A DNA stretch of 16,319 nt from JAXGPP01 sp964436865 (GTDB lineage Bacteria > Planctomycetota > Planctomycetia > Pirellulales > Thermoguttaceae). The stretch covers positions 1-16,319 of the forward strand of contig CAYTFK010000142.1 in NCBI GenBank assembly GCA_964436865.1. The letters are read 5' to 3'. Below the pieces are notes generated by a model, which saw only the letters and a program-made list of their open reading frames with translations, was not told the origin of the DNA and did no database searches. Shown here piece by piece: positions 1 to 6,900 of this stretch (position 1 is its first letter; each line of letters opens with the position of its first letter). A program made the translations under genes and the position numbers.

Positions 1-1
1 C

Positions 2-802
2 GGCAACCTCTTCGGGCCGAGTTTCAGCGGCTACTCGATCCACGCGTACGGGTCCGACCAGGCCAAGCTCGAACACTTCCGATTCGTGCGCAACGTCGTC
101 CAGGGCGGGGCACTCATCGGCGGCAGTTGCCCCGTCAACGATCTAACCCTGGACGGCAACCTATTTGTGAAGGACGTGACGGTCGGGTGGGGTGACTGGA
201 TCACGAGCCGCGATGTCCGCGTCAAAAACAACGTGTTCCTCCACAGTCTGCGCCTCAAGTACATCGCCGACGACACCCTCATAGTCGCCGATAATCGGTT
301 CCTCCTTATCGATCCCAGGACGATCGCCATCGGCCTGCAGCCACCCCGGGACGGCCATTGCCGTTACGACTTTCAGGGTAACGCCTACTGGCGATCCAAC
401 GACGGCTACGTCTGGTGGCGGCCGGGAACATCCTCCGTCTGGCTCACTTGGCAGGCTGCTGGCTACGACCGGGACGGTATATATCTGGACCGCGTGCCCG
501 ATGAGCGCGACGACGAGGTGCTCGCGCTGGGAACGGCGGAGAACCGGCGGCTGGTGGCGGTGCTCAATTTTTCCAGCAAGCCGGCCGTCGCGGTGGACTT
601 GCCGTGGCTCAAAGCGGGCGACCGCTATCGCATCCGGCACGCACTGAACTACCACGCCGTCGCCGTTGAGGGCGAATACACCGGAGAAGCGGTGAGCCTG
701 CCGATGGGCCGGCCGGAGTCTATTGCCGTGCCGGTCGGCTGGAAGGAGCGGCTGATGGAACCGGATCTGCGGTTCGGCTGCTTCGTCGTGGAACGGATCT
801 GA
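2..802 (+). CDS. Right-handed parallel beta-helix (pectin-lyase-like) protein, 3' part only
   Basis: The frame is open from the left edge to a TGA at 800-802, so the gene begins outside the window and 266 codons are visible. The first ~110 visible residues show short repeats of the kind LTLDGNLF, VRVKNNVF and LIVADNRF, spaced about 20-25 residues apart, typical of right-handed parallel beta-helix proteins that bind or cleave polysaccharides. A segment with NAYWRSNDGY and WLTWQAAGYDRDGIY follows, resembling the end of the helix in planctomycete secreted carbohydrate-active proteins. The last ~100 residues (from VLALGTAENRRLVAVLNFSS) look like a C-terminal beta-sandwich. No catalytic residue can be assigned from this fragment, and any signal peptide would lie upstream of the window. 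Substrate unknown. The minus-strand frame over 161-1093 is its shadow. Confidence is high for a real gene, moderate for the fold. Confidence 0.8.
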   Translation, partial: GNLFGPSFSGYSIHAYGSDQAKLEHFRFVRNVVQGGALIGGSCPVNDLTLDGNLFVKDVTVGWGDWITSRDVRVKNNVFLHSLRLKYIADDTLIVADNRFLLIDPRTIAIGLQPPRDGHCRYDFQGNAYWRSNDGYVWWRPGTSSVWLTWQAAGYDRDGIYLDRVPDERDDEVLALGTAENRRLVAVLNFSSKPAVAVDLPWLKAGDRYRIRHALNYHAVAVEGEYTGEAVSLPMGRPESIAVPVGWKERLMEPDLRFGCFVVERI

Positions 803-854
803 GTCGGGAGAGCCCGTTGGTCGAGGCTCGAACTTTAAGCATGTAGGGGAATCC

Positions 855-860
855 AGGTGA
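855..860 (+). promoter_or_regulatory. Shine-Dalgarno site choosing the start of the zinc-ribbon gene
   Basis: AGGTGA ends 5 nt before ATG 866. It overlaps the alternative in-frame GTG at 857, which makes ATG the more natural start. Confidence 0.45.
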
Positions 861-865
861 CGCCC

Positions 866-1075
866 ATGGCAAACGAACCGCGGTGCCTGCTTTGTTCGGG
901 GTTGCTGGCGAAGGAATCGAATGTCTGGATTCAGACGGGGGGCTCCAACACGCTCTGCTACTCGCTGGCGTGGGTGTGCAGAGACTGCGGCGCGGCCTGG
1001 CCGATCGGAATGGCGGGAGGTGGACTGTTCAAGGGGCCGAACCCGCTCTGGGCGAACGGGGAGCGTGCCGAGTAG
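866..1075 (+). CDS. Small zinc-ribbon-like hypothetical protein
   Basis: A 69-residue protein with two CxxC knuckles, C7-LL-C10 and C38-RD-C41, plus C31 between them. This is the pattern of a zinc ribbon that binds one structural zinc ion. The tail is Gly/Pro/Trp-rich (GMAGGGLFKGPNPLW) and there is no signal peptide or membrane segment, so it is probably cytoplasmic. I chose ATG 866 because AGGTGA at 855-860 sits 5 nt upstream. A GTG at 857 in the same frame, preceded by AGGGGA at 845-850, would add three residues. Codons favour G/C at the third position, as in neighbouring genes. It lies 63 bp after the beta-helix gene on the same strand and ends 32 bp before the end of the convergent pseudouridine synthase gene. 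I do not recognise a named family and assign no function. Confidence 0.6.
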   Translation: MANEPRCLLCSGLLAKESNVWIQTGGSNTLCYSLAWVCRDCGAAWPIGMAGGGLFKGPNPLWANGERAE

Positions 1076-1107
1076 AGCCGTGCGCCCTGGCACCCGGCGG
1101 CCCGATC

Positions 1108-1824
1108 TTACGGGGGGCTGATGCCAAAACGATTCCAGGAGGGGGGCAATGGGGCGATCAGCTCGAGACGCTCGTTCCTGACAGGATGAGTGAATGCCAG
1201 CCGACGGGCATGCAGCGCGATGCCGACGGGAAACGCTTCGCGGCTGCCGTATTTCCGATCACCGACGATCGGATGGCCGTGATGGGCCAGTTGCAGCCGG
1301 ATCTGGTGCTTGCGGCCGGTATCGAGTTGGACTTCCAACAGCGAACTCCCGGCAAGTGCCCGGAGCCGCCGGTAGGAGAGTCGCGCCTCTTTGGCACCGG
1401 GAGTTTCCTGAGCGGCCACGTGCATGCGGCGGTGGCGTTCGTCGTGCACAAGCCAGTCAACGAGCGTGCCGAGGGGGCTTGCCAGTCCCTCCACGACCGC
1501 CCAATAAGTCTTCTCGACCTCGCGGGAGCGAAACTGCTCGGTAAGCCGGCGAGCAGCCTTAGAGGTGCGGGCGAGCAGCACGACGCCGGTGACGGGAGCA
1601 TCGAGACGGCTGACGATCCCCAGGTAGACGTTACCGGGTTTTTGGTACCGGACCTTGATGTACTGCCTGGCTACGGAGAGGAGCGTGGCCTGATCGTCGG
1701 CCAGCCCCATCGTAGCCAGTCCCGCCGGCTTGACGACCGCCAGCAGGTGATTGTCTTCGTAGAGAATGTCGAGCGGCGGCACCTGCATGCACCCATTGAG
1801 TGAAACCGCGCCACCGCGGTTCAT
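1108..1824 (-). CDS. RluA-family RNA pseudouridine synthase
   Basis: A 238-residue enzyme expected to isomerise uridine to pseudouridine in rRNA or tRNA in the cytoplasm. Seen motifs: LYEDNHLLAVVKPAG at residues 21-35 (the usual entry to the catalytic domain), SRLDAPVTGVVLLA at 72-85 with the presumed catalytic Asp75, EKTYWAVVEG at 104-113, and LDTGRKHQIRLQLAHHGHPIVGD from residue 168, the RluA signature that builds the active site. The usual HRLD reads SRLD here, as seen in some short RluA relatives. There is no N-terminal S4 domain, so this is the minimal catalytic form; the target uridine cannot be predicted. The start is uncertain: ATG 1824 adds a 12-residue poorly conserved leader, while an internal ATG at 1788 begins just before the conserved region. 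Neither has a clear ribosome site. It is convergent with the zinc-ribbon gene and divergent from maf. Confidence 0.93.
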   Translation of the reverse strand: MNRGGAVSLNGCMQVPPLDILYEDNHLLAVVKPAGLATMGLADDQATLLSVARQYIKVRYQKPGNVYLGIVSRLDAPVTGVVLLARTSKAARRLTEQFRSREVEKTYWAVVEGLASPLGTLVDWLVHDERHRRMHVAAQETPGAKEARLSYRRLRALAGSSLLEVQLDTGRKHQIRLQLAHHGHPIVGDRKYGSREAFPVGIALHARRLAFTHPVRNERLELIAPLPPSWNRFGISPP

Positions 1825-1951
1825 TTCGGCAGCGAGAGCCCATAGAATGCCACTATCGTATCCGGGGGGGCGGTCGGCGGCCAGCCGCGCGAAAGCCGAG
1901 GCCCCGGCATCCGCTTTCGCGTTTCACCAGCTCAATCGCCCACCGCCACCG
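1825..1951. other. Divergent intergenic region between the pseudouridine synthase gene and maf
   Basis: 127 bp that should hold promoters for both directions. It includes a run of seven G (1863-1869) and Ala/Pro-coding-like GC-rich sequence. I see no convincing -35/-10 pair on either strand and no clear Shine-Dalgarno site for either gene. Confidence 0.5.
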
Positions 1952-2539
1952 ATGCATTCGCAACCTTCGCCCCACCGACTGGTACTGGCCAGCCGCTCGC
2001 CGCGACGACGGCAATTGCTGGAGGAGGCAGGTTACACGTTCGACGTCGTTCCCCCTTCCGACGCAGCCGAGTGCGGCGTATGCAGCGGCGAGAACCCGGC
2101 ACAACTCGTGGCCCGCCTGGCCTATCAAAAGGCGGCCGATGTGGCGGAAGGGGTCTCATCCGGCGTTGTGCTCGGCTGCGATACGGTGGTGGAGTGTGCG
2201 GGGCGAATCCTGGGCAAGCCGACGGACGAAGAGCACGCCCGGCAGATGCTCGAGACGCTCCGTGGGCGCGAGCACCGCGTCTTTTCGGGACTGTGTCTCT
2301 GGAAACGCCCGGATGGCGAGCCGATGGTCCGTGTGGCGGTGTCGGTCCTTCGCATGGATCCGCTTAGCGATGCGGCGATCGGCGAATACCTGTCGGGCGG
2401 TGGATGGGACGGCAAGGCAGGGGCGTTCGGGTACCAGGATCGCCTCGGCTGGGTCCACGTGGTCGACGGGAGCGAGACCAACGTGGTGGGGCTTCCGATG
2501 GAGCTTCTGGCGGAGATGCTTGCCGAGATCGGCAGATAA
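1952..2539 (+). CDS. maf: Maf/HAM1-type nucleoside triphosphate pyrophosphatase
   Basis: A 195-residue cytoplasmic Maf protein, the usual length for the family, which hydrolyses non-canonical or excess nucleoside triphosphates to NMP plus pyrophosphate. Motifs: LASRSPRRRQLL at residues 12-23 (phosphate-binding N-terminal loop), LGCDTVV at 74-80 with the expected catalytic Asp77, GKP at 88-90, HRVFSG at 108-113, KAGAFGYQD at 155-163, and SETNVVGLP at 174-182. Family members differ between dTTP/UTP and modified-nucleotide substrates; I do not assign one. ATG 1952 is chosen because conservation begins eight residues later. The frame stays open upstream with ATGs at 1847 and 1766, but the added sequence is Ala/Pro-rich and lies over the start of the divergent gene. 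No good Shine-Dalgarno site precedes 1952, so the start may need revision. Confidence 0.93.
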   Translation: MHSQPSPHRLVLASRSPRRRQLLEEAGYTFDVVPPSDAAECGVCSGENPAQLVARLAYQKAADVAEGVSSGVVLGCDTVVECAGRILGKPTDEEHARQMLETLRGREHRVFSGLCLWKRPDGEPMVRVAVSVLRMDPLSDAAIGEYLSGGGWDGKAGAFGYQDRLGWVHVVDGSETNVVGLPMELLAEMLAEIGR

Positions 2540-2675
2540 GTGATGGGCGTCGGGCGCCCAGTACCGCAGGGATTACTGGTGCGCGTATTGAAAGATAACA
2601 CTCAAGCGACGGTTCACGCCGTAAATTCCGGCGGCGCTGCGTCTGGCCCCGCTTCAATGCGAAGCTCAGTAGATC

Positions 2676-2713
2676 GCTTGCGGCTCAGCCGGCCACTCCG
2701 CTGAGCCGCAAGC
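2676..2713. terminator. Perfect 14-bp hairpin between convergent maf and HU genes
   Basis: The arm at 2676-2689 (core CTTGCGGCTCAGC) is exactly complementary to 2700-2713 (core GCTGAGCCGCAAG), with a 10-nt loop at 2690-2699. It sits in the 215-bp gap between the two convergent stop codons, 136 bp after maf and about 40 bp after the HU gene, where a bidirectional terminator is expected. Neither strand has a T-tract after the stem, so it is not a textbook Rho-independent terminator. It may act as an RNA 3'-end stabiliser or a U-tract-less terminator. Confidence 0.55.
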
Positions 2714-2754
2714 AAGCTGATTGAAGATCGACGGGCTGAGAGGCAGCCTTGCGC

Positions 2755-3081
2755 TCAAACAAACTCTTTCAGGGTTTTCAGTGCCCGGACCTTGATCTTG
2801 TTCTGGGCGGGCTTGGCGGGAATGTCGCGAACCTCGCCGGGCTTGAACGGATTGGGGACGTTCTTTTTGGCGGGCTGGGCGGGCTTGCGATAGCGGACGA
2901 TCTTCATCAGCCCGGGGATCGTGAATACGCCGGGGCCACGACTGCTCATGTTCTTCTTGATCTCTTCCGACAGCGCCTCGAACACCGCGGCAACGTCCTT
3001 CTTGCCCAGACCGGTTGCCTCGGCGATGCTGGCATAGACCTGCGTCTTGGTGGGTGCTTTCTTGGGAGCTGCTTTGGCCAT
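2755..3081 (-). CDS. HU-family histone-like DNA-binding protein with basic N-terminal tail
   Basis: A 108-residue nucleoid protein expected to work as a dimer that bends DNA without strong sequence preference. The core matches HU/IHF: helices at residues 13-45 (QVYASIAEATGLGKKDV, VFEALSEEIKKNM), then the beta region GVFTIPGLMKIV at 51-62, and a beta arm to about residue 95. At the arm tip the usual RNPxTGE reads PNPFKPGE (76-83), keeping the DNA-intercalating proline context. It is longer than the usual ~90 residues because of the tail MAKAAPKKAPTK and a Lys/Pro-rich arm insert (RKPAQPAKK). The start is supported by GGAGGG on the minus strand (3091-3096). The gene is single, with a long AT-rich upstream region, as expected for a highly expressed, separately regulated nucleoid gene. 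Confidence 0.94.
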   Translation of the reverse strand: MAKAAPKKAPTKTQVYASIAEATGLGKKDVAAVFEALSEEIKKNMSSRGPGVFTIPGLMKIVRYRKPAQPAKKNVPNPFKPGEVRDIPAKPAQNKIKVRALKTLKEFV

Positions 3082-3090
3082 CTGCTGTTA

Positions 3091-3096
3091 CCCTCC
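3091..3096 (-). promoter_or_regulatory. Shine-Dalgarno site of the HU gene
   Basis: Read on the minus strand this is GGAGGG, ending 9 nt before the ATG at 3081-3079. It is a strong match to the anti-16S sequence and fixes the start. Confidence 0.7.
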
Positions 3097-3400
3097 ATCC
3101 GGGTGAGTTAGGGAATCGATTGTCCGTCCGTACGATTGGACGCGCTGATTAGATACCCTGTTGGGAAAAAAACAAGGCGTCGGTGGACGAAAACGCTGAA
3201 AATATCGGAAAAAAACGCCGCTGCCGTGGGAAATTCCTCGTAAATTCCAGCATTTTTTCCATTTCAACCGTGCAGACAAGCCGGTTTTCCGCAGGATTTT
3301 GACTATTTCGGCGGATAGCACTGTAGCGGCATTTATGCACCACCACAACAATAATTTACTGTTAAAATAATTGACACCAAGGCATCGCTCGATGTGCCTG
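3097..3400. other. AT-rich upstream region of the HU gene, no gene
   Basis: This stretch is clearly richer in A/T than the rest of the window, with many A/T runs (for example seven A at 3167-3173 and 3210-3216, six T at 3254-3259). It should hold the HU promoter and possibly autoregulatory sites, since phased A/T runs bend DNA. On the minus strand a TTGAAA near 3265-3270 and TATCTAAT near 3148-3155 are promoter-like fragments, but neither has a good partner at 16-18 bp. On the plus strand an exact TTGACA at 3371-3376 has no recognisable -10. Two overlapping minus-strand frames here (65-87 codons) show no coding character. Confidence 0.5.
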
Positions 3401-3492
3401 AGTTCACTCTAGCGGGGTGCTGACAGATCGGGGCATCGTGCGGCGGCGGCCGATTGCCGCTCGGCAAGCGACGCGAAGCACGACCACCCCGG

Positions 3493-3549
3493 AGGACCTT
3501 TCTTGCCGAGTGGGTTGAAGGGTCCTAAGATTTTGTATGCAAAGGTCTT
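3493..3549. repeat. Three copies of an AARGGTCYT motif at 23-24 bp spacing
   Basis: Copy 1 at 3493-3502 is inverted (GAAAGGTCCT on the minus strand). Copy 2 at 3517-3526 reads GAAGGGTCCT. Copy 3 at 3540-3549 reads CAAAGGTCTT. Copies 2 and 3 extend to AAGGGTCCTAAG and AAAGGTCTTAAG, matching at 10 of 12 positions. Starts are 24 and 23 bp apart, close to two helical turns, as in operator arrays. In RNA, copy 1 can pair with copy 2 (10 bp with one G-U) or with AAAGGTC of copy 3 (7 bp), which are mutually exclusive folds. Confidence 0.5.
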
Positions 3550-3863
3550 AAGTCGGGGATTCCTGGGCACGTTCAAGCTGGCTCTCAGCCGCGAGCGGGA
3601 GTCTGTTTCGGGCGAGGGGATCGTCGTATTTTGCGGGAACGCAAGGTGAGGTCCACGGGCTTTCGCGGGGGGGCAGCGACTGGGGGCCTTGGCGAGCGGG
3701 GTTTCGCGGAGGAGTCGAGTTCGTTGTGTGACGCCGGGGAGCGAACTTCGGCGAGGCCATCGGCAACGAATATGTACAGACTATGAAGATCGGGTCCTGA
3801 GGGATTGGAAGCAAGGCCGCTGGAGTCCGGCACCGTTCGGTTTCCTCCTGGGCACCTCCACCT

Positions 3864-3869
3864 TATAAG
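3864..3869 (+). promoter_or_regulatory. Possible -10 element for the six-gene cluster
   Basis: TATAAG lies in a locally AT-rich spot (TTATAAGTTAAG) 112 bp before the ATG of the first cluster gene. The hexamer 17 bp upstream (TTTCCT at 3841-3846) is a poor -35, so this is a weak call based mainly on position and composition. Confidence 0.25.
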
Positions 3870-3970
3870 TTAAGAGACGGAACATTACTCATCCGCTTGC
3901 TCTTTGAGCTTTGTCGCAGAATCGATCCAACTGCGGTTCTGCAGCAACGCCTCCGGGACGCGGATTACTG

Positions 3971-3977
3971 AAGGGAG
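3971..3977 (+). promoter_or_regulatory. Shine-Dalgarno site choosing the start of the PQQ/TPR gene
   Basis: AAGGGAG ends 4 nt before ATG 3982. It supports that start over the in-frame upstream TTG-type start near 3904, and the protein then begins directly with a signal peptide. Confidence 0.6.
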
Positions 3978-3981
3978 TTCT

Positions 3982-6900
3982 ATGCCCAGTCGCTACGGTG
4001 CGTTGGCGGCCGCGGTCGTCATGGTTCTCGGGCTGGCGTGGGGGCCTTCCCCTGCTCTGTCCGCCGAGGCCGACCGTGGGACGCCGGATCCCGCGGTAGG
4101 GCCGAGCGTCTTTGGCCAGGCGGACCGTTCGCTGCTGCAACTGCTGGCCAAGGCGCGGCAACTCCTCGACCAGCAGCGTTACGCCGAAGCAGTCCGCTGC
4201 CTGGGGACGATCCTCGACACGCCGGAGGATTTCTTCAAGCCCGAGCAAACGGGGCCGGTGCATCGCAGCCTGAAGTCGGAAGCGCAGGAGCTGCTGGGTC
4301 TGATGCCGGCCCGCGGCCGCGAGTTGTATGAGATCCAGTACGGCGCTCGGGCGAGGCAGATGCTCAATCAGGCGGCCGAGGCCGGCGATGCCGACGGCCT
4401 GGCCGAAGTGTCGCGGCGGTTCTTCCACACGGCCGCCGGGTACGAGGCGACATTCCTTCTTGGACTGCATCACATCGACCACGGGCGGCCCCTGGCTGGC
4501 GCTTTGGTGCTCGAGCGACTGCGGGAGGCATCGCCGACCGTCGATCAGTTTGAGCCCACGCTTTCCGTGGCGATGGCCGCATGCTGGCTCCGCTCGGGCA
4601 TGCCCGAGCGGGCCGAAGAGGCGCTTGCAGTGCTCCGCCAGAGCCACCCCAAACTGTCGATCTCGATCCAAGGGCGCGCCGTCGCGCTGTTCGACGGCGC
4701 CAAGCCGCCGCTGGATCTGCTTGCCCAGTTCGCGGGCACGGGTGTGAAGACCGACGCGCCGCAAGCCGAGCAGTGGGCCTTGTTCCGCGGCAATCCGGCC
4801 CGCAACTCCTCGACTTCCGGGAGCGAGCCGCTTTTGAGCATGCGCTGGCAAGTGCCCACCACCGAGCATCCGTCGATTGAAGCGTTGATCCGCGAGATCG
4901 ACGTCTCGGAGCAGGACGCCGATCGGTACCTCCTGCCGGGGCTCCACCCATTGATCGTCGACGACGTAGTCCTGATGCGGACCGCGCGGACGCTGCTGGC
5001 GGTGGATTTCATCACCGGGAAGCGCCTGTGGGAGATCCCAGTAGACGATCCCTTCGAGGCGATACTGAATCCGCCGCCCAACGCTTCCTTTCGGCAAGAG
5101 CCGCAACTGGAGAACGGCTTGCGATTCCGATTGTGGGGCGACGCCACTTACGGTCGCATTAGCAGCGACGGCCAGAATGTGTTCAGCATCGAGGATCTGC
5201 CGCTCAACGCGCAGCTGGAGCAGATGCAGCAGATGCTCACGATCCGCCAGGGAAAGAGTCCCGGAGAAGAGACGGGGCTGGCGAACCGGCTGGCGGCGTA
5301 CGACATCCGCACGGGCAAGTTGAAGTGGCATGTGGGAGGTTCGGCGCAGGAATTCGGATTGCCCCTGGCCGGCGCTTTCTTTCTGGGACCGCCGCTGCCA
5401 TTGATGGATCAGCTCTTCGCGCTGGCGGACGTGAAGGGCGAGATCCGCCTGATCGTCCTTGACGGCCGGACCGGCAAACCTCTCTGGTCGCAGCAGTTGG
5501 CGGTACCCGACCGCGATATTCTCGATGACCCGCTGCGCCGCCTGGCGGGCATCGCTCCCTCCTATGCCGACGGCGTGCTGGTGTGCCCGACGGCCAACCG
5601 GGCAATCGTGGCGGTGGAACTGGCGACGCGATCGCTGCTCTGGGGTTACAGCTACGAGTCGGAGCAAATGTCGGCGCGCGAGCGGCACCCGATGTTCTTC
5701 GGCATGCCGACGCAATTCGATTCCGATCCGGGGTCGCGGTGGAGCGATTCGAGCGTACTGTTGGCCGATGGGCGCGTGGTGGTCACTCCACTGGAGTCGG
5801 GGTACGTCCATTGCCTGAACCTGCTCGACGGCCAGCTTCAGTGGAAATGCCCGCGCAGAGACCAGCTCTACGTGGCGTGCGTGCATCAAGGCAAAGTGAT
5901 CATGGTTGGAAAGCGCCAGATGCAGGCGCTCGATCTGGCTACGGGCGAACCGGCCGCCGCCTGGTCGGGCGCGGTGGCGAATTTCCCCGCCGGGAGCACT
6001 CCCAGCGGCATGGGTTTCTGGAGCGGCGACCACTACTACGTCCCCTTGTCCAACGCCGCGGTGATGACGGTCGATCTGAACACCGGCCGCGCGGTTCGAA
6101 TCTCGAAATCGGGGGAAGGCACCGTGCCCGGCAACCTGGTCTGCTACAAGGGGAGGATGATCTCGCAACGGGCGGGCGCGGTTGAAGCGTTCTACCAGCT
6201 CGACGCGCTCCGCGAACTGGTCCGCGACCGACTCACGGCCAACGGCGACGATGCCGAAGCGCTCAGCCTTCAGGGCGAACTCTTGTGCCACGAGGACAAG
6301 CTGGAGGAGGCAGTCGCCGCGCTGCGGCGAAGCCTCGAGTTGTCGCCTGACCCGAGCACCGAGGACCTGTTGCGCAACGCCTATTTCCTCGGCTTGCGCC
6401 GCGATTTTTCCGTGCACCGACGCCACGTGGCCGACATCGAGAAACTGATCGGCGATCCCGAGCAGCGGGCCACGTTCCTGCGGCTCATGGCGGCAGGCCT
6501 GGAACAGGCGGGCCAGCGGGAATCGGCATTGGAGTACTATTTGAAACTCATCGATCTGGACCGGACACATCCGGCGCTGGAATCGATTGACGATTCGCTG
6601 GCCGTACGCCGCGACCGGTGGGTTCAGGTCCGGCTGGCGGAGATGCTGCTGAACGGTTCGCCGGAGATTGGCGAGCAGATGGATCGCGCCGTGCGCGAGC
6701 GCCTGGACGCAGCCCGCGCTGAACCGGGCCCGGAGGGACTGCGGCGATTTATCAGTTGCTTCGATGGCCAGCCGGCGGCCGAGGCGGCGCGCCGAGAGCT
6801 GGTGGACCGGTTGAAGCAGACCGGCCGGTTGCTGGAAGCGGAAGCCATCCTGTTGCGCCGGGAGCGATCGGGCGACCCCGCTGCGGCAGCGGCCGCGGTA

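Larger units (their letters stand above)
3401..3981. other. GC-rich structured non-coding region upstream of the six-gene cluster
   Basis: About 580 bp with no convincing gene. Seen here: GCCGA/TCGGC arms (3450-3454 and 3460-3464); three copies of a GAAAGGTCCT-like motif (3493-3549); a hairpin TTGCG-GGAA-CGCAA at 3631-3644; a repeat of TTTCGCGG at 3661 and 3702; and AGTTCG/CGAACT arms near 3718-3723 and 3742-3747. A TATAAG at 3864-3869 and a small hairpin GCAGAA/TTCTGC (3916-3921, 3937-3942) lie just before the cluster. This could hold the operon promoter, an operator or a small RNA; none is proven by sequence. Confidence 0.5.

Noticed and set aside
810..829. A GAGCC/GGCTC hairpin after the beta-helix gene as a terminator
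   Set aside because: Only 5 bp with a 10-nt loop and no T-run; too weak to call.
161..1093. A 310-codon minus-strand frame
   Set aside because: Antisense to both the beta-helix gene and the zinc-ribbon gene; His/Arg/Pro-rich, no domain.
883..1803. A 306-codon plus-strand frame
   Set aside because: Antisense to the RluA-family gene, which has unmistakable catalytic motifs; the plus-strand product resembles nothing.
3088..3351. An 87-codon minus-strand frame upstream of HU
   Set aside because: Lies in the AT-rich promoter region, overlaps the HU ribosome site, and its product has no coding character.
3371..3400. A sigma70 promoter starting at TTGACA
   Set aside because: The -35 is exact, but 16-19 bp downstream there is no sequence resembling TATAAT.
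3548..3833. Minus-strand frames of 82-88 codons in the intergenic region
   Set aside because: Two overlapping frames of similar length with Pro/Arg-rich products, no ribosome site and no recognisable motif.
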